Source: a virus
Reading direction: 5' to 3' (one strand)
Virus record (IMG/VR): IMGVR_UViG_3300046517_001329
Location: 1-40,107 of that record
Length of the DNA stretch: 40,107 nt
Shown one piece after another: positions 20,636 through 29,063 of this stretch. The position numbers and the translations under genes are program-made. The notes under the pieces were generated by a model. It was given only the letters and a program-made list of their open reading frames with translations. It had not been told where the DNA came from and did no database searches. The first letter of the stretch is position 1. The number at the start of each line of letters is the position of its first letter.

Positions 20636-21927
20636 TGGGCAATACCGCCAAAGCAAAAAAACAAACACACGACACCGATCTGCTGCTGGCCAGCAACGTG
20701 TCAGTGTTCAAGCAGTGGCTGATCACTCAGGGCATCGCGATAACGGCGCCAGACCATGCCAATATCGCGCGTGGTGTGCATTACTGGGTCGAAGTGCCAG
20801 GCTGCAAGCCCGTATCGGTCCAGGAAGCCTTTGGCCGTAAAACGCGCTACGCACAGACCCATTACCGCCTGCGTCCGCTGCTGAATGGATTCCTTACCTC
20901 CCCTATGGCCAGCGCCATCAAGGAAATCGTGCGGCACAAGCCAGCCGGCCCGCTGCAAGTCGTGGTTAGTGGCAAGGTTCAGCCCCCCGCCAAGGCCGCG
21001 AACAGCGAGGTTCCAGCGATCCTTCAGGCCCAAACGAAGAACAGCGGCGAATTCCTGCTCAGTGGTGCGGATATTGGCCGCGCGTTGAACATCGATAGCC
21101 CTATTCCTGAAGGTGCACTGGTCAAGCACGTATTTGGTGCGCGCGTTGCCGGTGGCGTTGGGCGCGGGCTTACCGTTGTCGCTCACATGAAGGTATATGA
21201 GCGCGCGGCCCCTAATGGTCGGACGTGCCGCGTTGCGGAGGTTGTCGACTACCCCATCCACACCGATCGCACCGACATCGAGCAGCAAGCGGCGGAACTG
21301 TTCGGGCGGGCTTCAGCGCTTCCAAACGCCACAATCCTTGTCGATGTGATGGGTTTGGGCATTCAGTTCCTCAAGCACCTGGAGGCCATGCAAAGCCCGA
21401 CAGTCAAGCGATACGGTCTGATGATGGGCCAACCATTGCCGAAGCGCGGAGACGCTGCTCGCTTTTACAACCGTCGCGCCGAATGCAGTGTGCTGGCCGC
21501 GCAGGCGATCAAGTCAGGCGACTTGAAGCTGGCCCGCCCCTTGAGCCTGCATGCGAGCAATTACGACGTAGCTCTTGAGCTGCTGGGGTCGAAGATGCCG
21601 TACTCATTCGACGAGCTGGGGCGCTACCGGCTGCCCAAGGCAGCCGATCGAGAGGAATTACCATCACCTGACCTGTTCGAAGCCATATCCCTGGCGTACC
21701 TGAGCACAGAGCTGCCAATTGCAGCTGAAAAGCCGGCCAAGGCTCAGCCCTCGTTCGCCGTTGTGCTAGGTGCACCAGCCAAGCCCCTGGACAAGTTCCT
21801 CATCGAGCTGCGTGACGACTTCGCGCTCACTTGCCCGTTGGTGAAGGATGCAGAAGAAAGCATGGGCGCCTTTGCTAATCGCCGATGGGTGTACGCGCAG
21901 GCGATGATTGAAGCACGGCCCGTGTAG
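20635..21927 (+). CDS. TerL-paralogous pseudo-nuclease (TerL C-terminal half on a different N-terminus)
   Basis: 430 residues. Residues about 142-362 align along their length with the nuclease half of TerL (24266): FLLSGADIGRAL with YLLSGAMLERAI, ILVDVMGLGIQFL with IVIDVSAMGVQFM, and MPYSFDELGRYRLP with LPYSFDELGRYKIA. Two of the RNase H-like catalytic aspartates are kept (D237, D346, matching TerL D367 and D471). The first is lost: TerL D299 is R170 here, and D307 is G178. There is no ATPase domain; residues 1-140 are an unrelated domain, and the last ~65 residues are extra. Catalysis is therefore doubtful; a structural or regulatory packaging role, or a decaying duplicate, is inferred. Confidence 0.8.
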   Translation: MGNTAKAKKQTHDTDLLLASNVSVFKQWLITQGIAITAPDHANIARGVHYWVEVPGCKPVSVQEAFGRKTRYAQTHYRLRPLLNGFLTSPMASAIKEIVRHKPAGPLQVVVSGKVQPPAKAANSEVPAILQAQTKNSGEFLLSGADIGRALNIDSPIPEGALVKHVFGARVAGGVGRGLTVVAHMKVYERAAPNGRTCRVAEVVDYPIHTDRTDIEQQAAELFGRASALPNATILVDVMGLGIQFLKHLEAMQSPTVKRYGLMMGQPLPKRGDAARFYNRRAECSVLAAQAIKSGDLKLARPLSLHASNYDVALELLGSKMPYSFDELGRYRLPKAADREELPSPDLFEAISLAYLSTELPIAAEKPAKAQPSFAVVLGAPAKPLDKFLIELRDDFALTCPLVKDAEESMGAFANRRWVYAQAMIEARPV

Positions 21928-21955
21928 TCCGGGGATAGACCTGGAGCGTACAAAC

Positions 21956-22126
21956 ATGGATTGCCGATTTTGCAAAGGCGATCGCGTCACCTGGCGGCGG
22001 CCTCGTAACAGCCCCGCCTACACCTACTGCCGTGACTGCAAACGCCGGAACTGTGAGGCCCTGGCCCACAAGCTCCCGCACGGCGAAAACGAATGCGACC
22101 GCGCACAACTGCGGCTCAAAATTTAG
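21956..22126 (+). CDS. Small zinc-finger protein
   Basis: 56 residues. CRFC at residues 3-6 and CRDC near 26-29 form a four-cysteine zinc finger with Arg-rich surroundings (DRVTWRRPRNSPAYTYCRDC), suggesting nucleic-acid binding. ATG 21956 has GGAG nine bases upstream. It is transcribed with the packaging genes. Confidence 0.65.
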   Translation: MDCRFCKGDRVTWRRPRNSPAYTYCRDCKRRNCEALAHKLPHGENECDRAQLRLKI

Positions 22127-22129
22127 GGG

Positions 22130-22624
22130 ATGTACATGCAGGCTTTATCTATCGCGCCACCCGCTGCGCCTGCTGGGGTCACGCTGAGCGAGCGCCAGCG
22201 CTACCGACTGGCCACCGTGAACTTGATCATCAAGTCGTTGGCAGCGTGCGGGCTGAAAATCTTCGGGCGGGATGATGCAGTAGCAAGTCTGGAGCCAAAG
22301 CGCTTGGGTGGCTTCTTTTTTACCCCGCCAGTCGATGGCGCTCGCCCGGTGGATCTGGAAGCCCGTGTGATTGGCCGCGCGCGTCTGCTGCCCGGCTTCA
22401 ATGGCACCTATGCCGAGCAGCGGCTGGTGCGTTGCCTAGCTACCTACGTGCTTGAAGGTCGCAGTGTGCCGGCGGCCATGCTGGCGCAGGCCCTGATGGC
22501 AGACAACAACCAGTATTTCGACCAGGTAGAGGTCAATTTCGCCCGGGTGATGGATGAGTTCCGTTTCACCCGAGCGTTTGCCAAGCCGGTCGCGATCAAC
22601 CGCAAGACCGGGCCGATGTTATGA
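22130..22624 (+). CDS. Packaging-operon protein of unknown function
   Basis: 164 residues, mostly helical, no family recognised. LSERQRYRLATVNLIIKSLA near residues 19-38 and a C-terminal basic stretch (FAKPVAINRKTGPML). AGGGG precedes ATG 22130. ATGA overlap with the next gene. Confidence 0.6.
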   Translation: MYMQALSIAPPAAPAGVTLSERQRYRLATVNLIIKSLAACGLKIFGRDDAVASLEPKRLGGFFFTPPVDGARPVDLEARVIGRARLLPGFNGTYAEQRLVRCLATYVLEGRSVPAAMLAQALMADNNQYFDQVEVNFARVMDEFRFTRAFAKPVAINRKTGPML

Positions 22625-22884
22625 GCCAGACCATCACCAACCGCATCACTGGCGAGACGCTGACCGTGTACCTGGAACTGGGCGACGATTTGTGGCTGCG
22701 CGATGAAGGGGGCGAGATCGAGCACGTTGAGCGCGCCCACCTGCCTGCCGAACGCTGGTGCTTCGACGGCACCCGTAACGCTGGCGATGACGTTCCGCGC
22801 ACCACCCTACGACTCGACTTCCCGTCGCTGCCCGCCCGGATGTTTGACCTGTCTCCCCACGCACCTGCGAGCCCTGCACCATGA
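22621..22884 (+). CDS. Small beta-rich phage protein
   Basis: 87 residues: TITNRITGETLTVYLELGDD, then a strand with RDEGGEIEHVERAHLPAERW. Looks like a small beta-barrel or decoration fold, but no family is recognised. ATGA overlaps at both ends show translational coupling with 22130 and 22881. Confidence 0.6.
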   Translation: MSQTITNRITGETLTVYLELGDDLWLRDEGGEIEHVERAHLPAERWCFDGTRNAGDDVPRTTLRLDFPSLPARMFDLSPHAPASPAP

Positions 22885-23480
22885 CCCTGTTCTTCAGCCG
22901 TGAACATTTCGAGCGGTCCTGTCGTCACTCCGGCATCAGCGATCTGACCTACAACACCGACACAGGCGAGTACGTGAACGCCCACACACAAAAGACGTTC
23001 CAAGTGTGGGAATCGCTGGCGCAATCCAAGCAGGGCACCAAAACGCCCACGGCCTGGCTGACTCGCCGCCGTGGCAAGGATCAGGGTATTTCTGTACCGC
23101 GCCCACACGCCAACATGAGCCATGAGCAGTTGGCACAGCGCGCCGCCAATGGTTGGGAGCCGCCGCTGGCGCTGTGGCCGGCCATGCCTGTGACCAGCGC
23201 CAGCGAGGACGCAATCCTCAGCGAGCGCCAGCGTCAGAAGTCGGTGAAGGGTTACCACCCGGAGCTTGACCTGCGCTATCGCAACGATGAGCTGCTGCGC
23301 GCGGCGACAGGGTACTTACTCCAAATGCTGGTGCCGGACTACGCCAGCACCCTCTGGCCATGGCCGCACGTCCCCATGAAAGCCGAAACACGTCTGCGGG
23401 CGATCGAGAAGGCCGGCGCGCTGTTGGTTGCCGAGCATGAGCGTCTGCGCACACTGCAAACCAACGAGAAGAGTGAGTAG
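22881..23480 (+). CDS. Packaging-operon protein of unknown function
   Basis: 199 residues. The N-terminal ~75 residues (GISDLTYNTDTGEYVNAHTQ) form a small domain; the rest is helical. LRYRNDELLRAATGYLLQML lies near residues 133-152. Function not recognised. ATGA overlap with the previous gene; stops 4 bases before the ATPase-like paralogue. Confidence 0.6.
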   Translation: MTLFFSREHFERSCRHSGISDLTYNTDTGEYVNAHTQKTFQVWESLAQSKQGTKTPTAWLTRRRGKDQGISVPRPHANMSHEQLAQRAANGWEPPLALWPAMPVTSASEDAILSERQRQKSVKGYHPELDLRYRNDELLRAATGYLLQMLVPDYASTLWPWPHVPMKAETRLRAIEKAGALLVAEHERLRTLQTNEKSE

Positions 23481-23484
23481 CCCC

Positions 23485-24207
23485 ATGAAGAGCCAGCCTA
23501 AGCTTTACAAGGATTGGCGGTGGCCAGCATTTGTGGAGCGCTATTCCAGCGACTTGCAAGCCTTCGCGACCGAGGTGTGCGGCCTTGAGTTGGCGCCAGC
23601 ACTTACGAGCGCCTACACCATCGCCATCCAGCCAGGCAGCCGAGTAACCATATCGTCCGACCTGCGCCCGCAAAACATGGCCGCTATCAGCCCCCTAGCG
23701 CCCATCGCTATTTGGCGCCTTCTATTCCGCCCGGAATCGGTGACGATTGTCGCTGTTCCCTACGGCCTGATGAATTCCCGCCGCAATGAGTATCAGGACG
23801 TGCTGCGCGCTATCAGCTCAAGCGCCTTTAACTGGCTCTCCGATTACATAAAGGGTAATCGGGAAGCCATACACCTGGGCGACCGCTACTCGGGGGCGGT
23901 GATCCGATTCCGCAGTGCACTGGCCAACTGTCCGGAAGCGCTAGCCGGCGCGCACAGTCATGACCTCTTTTGGCTGATGGAGGACGCCCACGACATCCCT
24001 GATGCTTGTTTTGGCGTGGCTTGTGGCTCGCTTACTGAGCCCAGCAGCTGCATGGCGCTCTCAGCTCATGCCGGCGCCCGTAACGATGCCGACAGATGGT
24101 TTCTATCTGCTACCCGAAATGACCTGAACAAAGAGCACGGCGGTCATTGGGATGTCATCGATATTGACGGCCCAGCAGTGGTGCAAAGCCACGCCAAAAG
24201 CGTCTAG
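23485..24207 (+). CDS. TerL-paralogous pseudo-ATPase (TerL N-terminal half)
   Basis: 240 residues that align with the ATPase half of TerL: RWPAFVERYSSDLQAFATEV with RWPAFIERYAFNLYAFAVEA, PEALAGAHSHDLFWL with PENLAGTHGDNLLWL, and IPDACFGVACGSLT with IPDENFGVIGGALT. The Walker A loop of TerL (SGHGTGKT, residues 62-69) is replaced by SDLRPQN (58-64) with no Lys. The Walker B DE (169-170) is ED (166-167). It ends where the TerL nuclease half would start. It should not hydrolyse ATP but could still assemble with TerL. ATG 23485 is chosen; an upstream in-frame ATG at 23428 overlaps the previous gene. Confidence 0.8.
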   Translation: MKSQPKLYKDWRWPAFVERYSSDLQAFATEVCGLELAPALTSAYTIAIQPGSRVTISSDLRPQNMAAISPLAPIAIWRLLFRPESVTIVAVPYGLMNSRRNEYQDVLRAISSSAFNWLSDYIKGNREAIHLGDRYSGAVIRFRSALANCPEALAGAHSHDLFWLMEDAHDIPDACFGVACGSLTEPSSCMALSAHAGARNDADRWFLSATRNDLNKEHGGHWDVIDIDGPAVVQSHAKSV

Positions 24208-24265
24208 CTGGCGCTTGTAGAGTGATAGGGGCCGGGGAACTGGTCCCTTTGTGTTTAAGGATCAT

Positions 24266-25816
24266 ATGGCCAAGCAAAAGCCCAAGAGTCTGCGTTTAGA
24301 GGCAGATCCAAGGTGGCCCGCGTTCATCGAGCGTTACGCATTCAACCTGTACGCATTCGCGGTTGAAGCGTGCTTGATGGACGTCACTCCGCAACAGCAA
24401 GAGCTTTTTGATGAGTCCTCAGTCTTTGGCTGCCGGGTATCGGTATCGTCTGGCCACGGTACCGGTAAAACCCGCAGCTTCGGCGTTATCTGCCTCTGGC
24501 ACCTGCTGTGCTACATGAATTCCAACACCTACGTGACCGCGCCGAAGCTCAAGACGGTGCGAGAGGGCGTGTGGAAGGAAATCACCACCATGCTGGCCGA
24601 GATCCGCAAAGGCCCGCATGCGTGGATCGCTGACTATGTGGTGATCCAGGCCGAGAAGGTCTACGTCGTCGGCAACAGCGCCACCTGGTACGTCACCACC
24701 CGTACCGCACCGCGCGGCGCTCCTGAGAACTTGGCCGGTACCCACGGCGACAATCTGCTGTGGCTGGCGGATGAGGCCTCAGGTATTCCGGATGAGAACT
24801 TCGGCGTGATCGGTGGTGCTCTGACCCATGATAACAACCGGTTCATCATGGCCAGCCAGCCCACGCGATCGACCGGGTTCTTTTGGGAAACCCACCATGG
24901 CCAGTCGATCTACCGCGGCGGCCCGTGGGTGCCACTGGTATTCAACTCCGAAGAGAGCCCGATTGTTTCCCTCAAGTTCATCAGGGAGAAGCGCCAGCAG
25001 TACGGCGGCACCGACGAAGCTGAATACCAGATCAAGGTTAGGGGGATGTTCCCGACCAACCTCAGCAAGTACCTGCTGAGCGGCGCCATGCTTGAGCGCG
25101 CCATCGCGGCGGCGAGCCCGATTCTGCCAGGTGAAGAGTGGGGCCATTTGATCATCGTCGACGTTGCTGCTGGCGTGGGTCGAGACAAGACCGTGGCCAC
25201 GCACCTACGCGTCAGTGGCAAGGGCGACCGGATGGCCAACGAGCGGCGCCGCAAAGTGGAAGTGGTGGATATCCCGATCTACAGCGCTACCGAGGACTGG
25301 ACGCCGCTGGCGGTCAAGCTGCGCGACTACGCCATGCGCCTGCCGAACGTAACGATCGTGATCGACGTGAGCGCCATGGGTGTGCAGTTCATGCGGCGTC
25401 TACAGGAACTGCAAGAGGGCAGCATGATCATCCAGGGCGTGCAGTGGGGCACCCGTCCGCACTCCAACGAGAACCGCAAGCGATTCATCAACCAGCGCGC
25501 CCAGTGCACCGTCCACGCCACCGAGGCGATCAAGGACAACGTGGTCAAGCTGGTGCCTAAGCACAAGCGCGACCTGATAGACCAAGGCTCCCGCCTGCCT
25601 TACTCGTTCGACGAGCTGGGGCGCTACAAGATCGCCACCAAAGAAAGTATGGCAGCAGACGGACTGTCATCGCCTGACCTCTTCGACACCATCTGTATGG
25701 CCTTCCTGGAGGACGTGAACTACGTGGCGTGCACCGAAGAAACAGCGGTGGCCAAGTCTTCGCGCGCAGAAGCGTCCCTGAACAAAGCTAACGACATGTT
25801 TGCCGACGTCGCATAA
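24266..25816 (+). CDS. terL: Terminase large subunit TerL
   Basis: 516 residues, normal for TerL. N-terminal ATPase: Walker A SGHGTGKT (62-69), Walker B LLWLADEAS with D169-E170, and a coupling-motif-like ASQPTRSTGFFW. C-terminal RNase H-like nuclease: D299 in LIIVDVAAGVGRD, D367 in IVIDVSAMG, D471 in SSPDLFD. All catalytic elements are present. It is the motor and headful/cos cutting enzyme that drives DNA into proheads with TerS. AAGGA five bases before ATG 24266; a GTG at 24251 is less likely. Followed by two unusual hairpins before a LytTR-type gene. Confidence 0.95.
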   Translation: MAKQKPKSLRLEADPRWPAFIERYAFNLYAFAVEACLMDVTPQQQELFDESSVFGCRVSVSSGHGTGKTRSFGVICLWHLLCYMNSNTYVTAPKLKTVREGVWKEITTMLAEIRKGPHAWIADYVVIQAEKVYVVGNSATWYVTTRTAPRGAPENLAGTHGDNLLWLADEASGIPDENFGVIGGALTHDNNRFIMASQPTRSTGFFWETHHGQSIYRGGPWVPLVFNSEESPIVSLKFIREKRQQYGGTDEAEYQIKVRGMFPTNLSKYLLSGAMLERAIAAASPILPGEEWGHLIIVDVAAGVGRDKTVATHLRVSGKGDRMANERRRKVEVVDIPIYSATEDWTPLAVKLRDYAMRLPNVTIVIDVSAMGVQFMRRLQELQEGSMIIQGVQWGTRPHSNENRKRFINQRAQCTVHATEAIKDNVVKLVPKHKRDLIDQGSRLPYSFDELGRYKIATKESMAADGLSSPDLFDTICMAFLEDVNYVACTEETAVAKSSRAEASLNKANDMFADVA

Positions 25817-25836
25817 ACATAGATTTTTATGTTTAT
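25813..25836. repeat. Perfect 9-bp inverted repeat over the terL stop codon
   Basis: ATAAACATA (25813-25821) and TATGTTTAT (25828-25836), loop GATTTT. It contains the TAA stop of terL. It is too AT-rich for a strong terminator; an operator is at least as likely. It lies 106 bases before the LytTR-type gene. Confidence 0.55.
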
Positions 25837-25869
25837 TGGTGTATATTTTGACGTGACCACGAAATAAAC

Positions 25870-25921
25870 CCCCGTGTTTCTGGTCTTTATCGCCGTATAA
25901 GGCGATAGAAACGGTACGGGG
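25870..25921 (+). promoter_or_regulatory. Long bulged hairpin between terL and the LytTR-type gene
   Basis: CCCCGT (25870-25875) pairs with ACGGGG (25916-25921), GTTTC (25876-25880) with GAAAC (25908-25912), TATCGCC (25888-25894) with GGCGATA (25901-25907); 18 pairs in total with bulges of 7 and 3 bases and a 6-base loop. The only T-run after it is TTTT at 25925-25928. A leader/attenuator, processing or packaging-related structure is possible. Confidence 0.55.
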
Positions 25922-25941
25922 ATAGTTTTGAGGAAATAGAC

Positions 25942-26328
25942 ATGGAGTTGCGCCGCTACAGGAAGAACCACCGGCTGCGGGCCGAGAAAGTCGATTCAGC
26001 CATATTCGTGGCCTTCTGGTCGGATGATAAATTTGTGTGGGCGCTGGACGCTCAAGGTGTCGAGTGGATGTTGTTTCATAAGCACTCACTCAAAGAGATC
26101 GAGGTAGGCGATACCAGCCTTACCCGAGCCCATCGGGGCAGTCTGATACGCGTGAGCGCGATCGATCGGGTCATGTCGCGCAACGAGCAACACAAATGCA
26201 AGCCTGATTACTTCTGTGTGGTGGGTGGGCGTGAATTCACGGTGTCCCGTACCTGCCGGCCTTCGCTCTATGCGCTATATCGCGCCCACGTTGCAGAGCA
26301 CGGGTTTGTGCCGGCGGTGGCAGCATGA
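25942..26328 (+). CDS. Phage LytTR-type DNA-binding protein
   Basis: 128 residues. From about residue 55 the sequence follows the LytTR pattern: SLTRAHRGSLIRVSAIDRVM, then DYFCVVGGREFTVSRTCRPS, with the characteristic HR-x-x-L-I/V, I-x-x-V and VSR elements and a final Leu-rich segment. LytTR domains are beta-rich DNA-binding modules usually linked to response-regulator receivers. No receiver is present; the first ~50 residues are a small basic/strand segment. GAGGAAATAG precedes ATG 25942. Located between packaging and structural genes, it is a candidate late-gene regulator. Other beta-rich folds could mimic the pattern. Confidence 0.6.
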   Translation: MELRRYRKNHRLRAEKVDSAIFVAFWSDDKFVWALDAQGVEWMLFHKHSLKEIEVGDTSLTRAHRGSLIRVSAIDRVMSRNEQHKCKPDYFCVVGGREFTVSRTCRPSLYALYRAHVAEHGFVPAVAA

Positions 26329-27122
26329 AGCGCAGCCGGCACGAGGACGACAACCGGGCCTATCTCGCCGCGACAGGTCAACTGAGCAAAACCGAAAGGA
26401 CTGGGCAGACCCGCAACTTTGACTACTTCGGCTCCAACAAGGTGCGCCCGGCGGGCGTATCCCTGAAGCCGAGCGACGTGCCGGCACTGGTGACCGCTGC
26501 GCTCGCTGGCGCCGGTCCGATCAAGCAGGGCGAGGCCTTTGAGCACTTTCTGGCGGTGGTGTGCGACAACTACCGGTTCCACGCCTTTCACTTCATCATC
26601 GCCGGGCCGCGCAGTGCTGGCGGGCGCCGTCGTGCAGTCATGCTGAGCAAGCGCACGGTGAACGGTAACGTCGAAATGCCTCAAGCCTACGCCGCCCAAC
26701 TGGTGGGCTACGCCGCCGCACTGGGTAACCCTCGGGTGATGATCAGCGTGTTGTCGTTCTGCTGCGATCTAGTGCGCTGCCTTGTTCGTAGTGTGCCGAA
26801 CAGCATGGAATGGGAAGACGCCAAGGTGCAGTGGCCGCCGGAGTGCGAGTCATTGCGCGGGCAGTATCAGGACAATTACGCGCTGGGGTTCGATCGCTAC
26901 AAGCAGGCGTCCACCACCAAGGCCGTCAAGTGCCCGGCCATTGACGTGCTGGCTGAGCAAGTGTCGGCGATGGCGCCGAGCATAGACGCACAGGGGCGTA
27001 TCGGCCTCAACCGCCCGGGCGACAGGATGGAGAGGGAACTGGAGGCCCTGTGCATGCTGTATCTGGACGAAGAGCGCGCCCGCCTTGAAGGTGGCCACGC
27101 CGACACGTTGCTGGCCAGCTGA
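26325..27122 (+). CDS. Phage protein of unknown function after the LytTR gene
   Basis: 265 residues, no recognised family. The N-terminus is basic/polar; the centre is helical with two cysteines in a hydrophobic helix (ISVLSFCCDLVRCLVRSVPN, about 147-166); the C-terminus is an acidic helix (ELEALCMLYLDEERARLEGG). ATGA overlap with the LytTR-type gene and a terminator straight after show it ends the packaging transcript. Confidence 0.65.
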   Translation: MKRSRHEDDNRAYLAATGQLSKTERTGQTRNFDYFGSNKVRPAGVSLKPSDVPALVTAALAGAGPIKQGEAFEHFLAVVCDNYRFHAFHFIIAGPRSAGGRRRAVMLSKRTVNGNVEMPQAYAAQLVGYAAALGNPRVMISVLSFCCDLVRCLVRSVPNSMEWEDAKVQWPPECESLRGQYQDNYALGFDRYKQASTTKAVKCPAIDVLAEQVSAMAPSIDAQGRIGLNRPGDRMERELEALCMLYLDEERARLEGGHADTLLAS

Positions 27123-27144
27123 CCGGCGCCGACCTCATCAAATA

Positions 27145-27169
27145 CCCCGCCCCGAGCGGGGTTTGTTTT
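27145..27169 (+). terminator. Rho-independent terminator ending the packaging operon
   Basis: CCCCGC (27145-27150), loop CCCGA, GCGGGG (27156-27161), then TTTGTTTTG. The structural genes must therefore have their own promoter in 27170-27250 or rely on read-through. Confidence 0.85.
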
Positions 27170-27250
27170 GTCTGAAGCATGCAAAGTACCCCAATGGAGT
27201 GGGTGCAGGCGCCGGGACAATGGCCGCTCTACTTTGCGGAGTGTCTTGTG

Positions 27251-27640
27251 ATGACAACAGCGACCAATACTCGCTTGCCCAAGCTTGCAGGGCAGGATCA
27301 AGTAATCATTTTTGAAGGCTTTGAGGACGTCCGCCTATTGTGCTTCAGGTTCCCGATTCCCTTTCCGGGCAGTCGCAACGGTTTGATCTCCATGTACGAA
27401 ACGGAGGGGGGGCACGCCTGGAAGTTCCTTGATGCCGTCCAAGGCAAAACGCTGTCCGCTAAGATTGTTTCGCCTACCGGACTTGAGCGGTACACCCTTG
27501 AGGGTGTGACCATCCATGCACCAGAAGCGGCGTGCAATTGGGAGTCACAGGGCGAGGGTTCGTTGCTTACAGTGCTTACGGTGAATGCGCGGATGTACTG
27601 GGCCGGCGCGAAGCGCACTGAGCCGAAAGTGCTCGTATGA
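27251..27640 (+). CDS. Beta-rich structural-region protein
   Basis: 129 residues, beta-rich (GQDQVIIFEGFEDVRLLCFR, then RYTLEGVTIHAPEA). No family recognised, but size, fold type and position suggest a small virion or baseplate component. ATG 27251 (or GTG 27248) has GGAG nine bases upstream; an ATG at 27179 lies too near the terminator. ATGA overlap with the next gene. Confidence 0.6.
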   Translation: MTTATNTRLPKLAGQDQVIIFEGFEDVRLLCFRFPIPFPGSRNGLISMYETEGGHAWKFLDAVQGKTLSAKIVSPTGLERYTLEGVTIHAPEAACNWESQGEGSLLTVLTVNARMYWAGAKRTEPKVLV

Positions 27641-27933
27641 TCCCTGAAGCCCGGTTTTACTTGGAGGTGCGCAAGTTCGCGCTGACTGAGCCGTCGTACT
27701 CCACCCGCCGGCAAGTGGTGCGCAGTTTCCCCAGTGAGCGCTACCACCTGCCCATGATGGCGCTGAGGGTGTACGGCGATCCTACTGAGGTGCTGGCCAT
27801 CCAAGCCGCTGCCGGGCTGTCGACGGTCGACTCTGAGCTGGTAGAGCAGGATGTGATTCTGCCCACCAAAGAGCATCTGGCGTACCTCAAGCAGAAGTCG
27901 GGCCTTGTCTCCGCCGTGAGGTCCGTTCGCTGA
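27637..27933 (+). CDS. Small LysM/gpX-like tail or baseplate protein
   Basis: 98 residues. The segment ALRVYGDPTEVLAIQAAAGL, then STVDSELVEQDVILPTKEHL (about 42-80), follows the LysM-like pattern of tail protein X and T4 gp53-type baseplate wedge proteins (YGD..., one or two helices, a hydrophobic strand ending in LP). The assignment is by pattern only. It is coupled to the genes on both sides by overlaps. Confidence 0.5.
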   Translation: MIPEARFYLEVRKFALTEPSYSTRRQVVRSFPSERYHLPMMALRVYGDPTEVLAIQAAAGLSTVDSELVEQDVILPTKEHLAYLKQKSGLVSAVRSVR

Positions 27934-29060
27934 TGGCTGCCAAGAAGGGAGTGCGTGACGCGGTAGTGATGCCGGCAAGCAGGGCCAGTGCCGAAGCGCG
28001 TAAGAGTTTCGAAGCCGATCGGGCGCAGCGTATTGGCGATCAGAGCGCGATTCTGTCCGCCGATGACATGGCAGGCCTGTATGACCCGAAACGGGGTTTA
28101 TTCACGACGTTAGGCGGCGCCTTCAGACCGGTCACCATGGATGACCTGATCGCGTTCCGGGGGGCGGTGCACGACATCCAGCGCCTGCATGGTCAGCGCA
28201 AGGGCAATGTGCCGGTCACTGGGGCTGGTGGCGGGATCTTGGCCAAGCAAGTGGTTAACATGTCGGCGCCGGACGATCGTGCCCGTGCTAGCCGGGAGAT
28301 TCACAGAATCATCCCGGTCAGCAATCAAGGCGGCGTGGTGCATATCACGACCAACGCCAGCGCTAAGTCAGACGTATCTCGACACCACGTTATGGTGCAG
28401 TTCCTGGACTATGACGCGGTACTGGCTGATGGCAACAGCTCACTTGAAGCTGCCCGGCGCATGTTGGCGGGCAAATTGAAGTTTGACTGTGACTGCGGAC
28501 GGCACACGTACTGGTACCGCTATATCGCCAGCATCGGCAACTTCAACTATGGCCGCCCCGAGGACGGTTTCCCGCGCGTTCGAAACCCCAAGCTGATGGG
28601 AATCGCCTGCAAGCACATCATCCGTGTAATGGCCACCATCACCGCGGGCGCGACGTTCAATCTGTTCGCCAAGGGCATGATCGAAACCGGGCGGCGCACG
28701 TTGAGCAACAAGCGCACGGCGGTAACCGTGAAGGAACAGCAGGCGTTCATCGATCAGATGGAAAAGGCGCGCAAGCAAGCCAAGCGCGGAACCGTGATCA
28801 AGACGTCGGAAGAGCAGCGGGCGCAGCGCCAGGCCCAGCCGTCGTACCAGCGCCAGCAGGAAGCCCGCAAGGCCGACGCCCCCGCTCGTGCCGCGGTGCG
28901 CGCAGCCAACGAGAAACTGCGCCACAGCAAGGCAGCTCAAGTGAACAGGAAAGCGTCCAGTGGCCAGCACCAGGCGCTGACAGCCGCGATGAAAGCTCAA
29001 GGCTTCAGTACGAAACAGATTGCCGCCGCGCTCAGCGCCGTGGACAAGGTAAAGGGGTAA
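27933..29060 (+). CDS. SWIM zinc-finger-containing phage protein
   Basis: 375 residues. Residues about 182-230 contain CDCGRHTYWYRYIASIG followed ~30 residues later by ACKHIIRVM, the C-x-C...C-x-H signature of a SWIM zinc domain. After that comes a long basic helical C-terminus with Lys/Arg/Ala/Gln repeats (KARKQAKRGTVIKTSEEQRA), probably a coiled coil or nucleic-acid-binding tail. SWIM domains mediate DNA or protein binding; its role in virion assembly is unknown. Starts in a TGATG overlap. Confidence 0.7.
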   Translation: MAAKKGVRDAVVMPASRASAEARKSFEADRAQRIGDQSAILSADDMAGLYDPKRGLFTTLGGAFRPVTMDDLIAFRGAVHDIQRLHGQRKGNVPVTGAGGGILAKQVVNMSAPDDRARASREIHRIIPVSNQGGVVHITTNASAKSDVSRHHVMVQFLDYDAVLADGNSSLEAARRMLAGKLKFDCDCGRHTYWYRYIASIGNFNYGRPEDGFPRVRNPKLMGIACKHIIRVMATITAGATFNLFAKGMIETGRRTLSNKRTAVTVKEQQAFIDQMEKARKQAKRGTVIKTSEEQRAQRQAQPSYQRQQEARKADAPARAAVRAANEKLRHSKAAQVNRKASSGQHQALTAAMKAQGFSTKQIAAALSAVDKVKG

Positions 29061-29063
29061 TAC

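Noticed and set aside
20635-24207. One TerL gene split by an insertion
   Set aside because: The halves are in the wrong order for a split, each has independent substitutions at catalytic sites, and an intact TerL follows.
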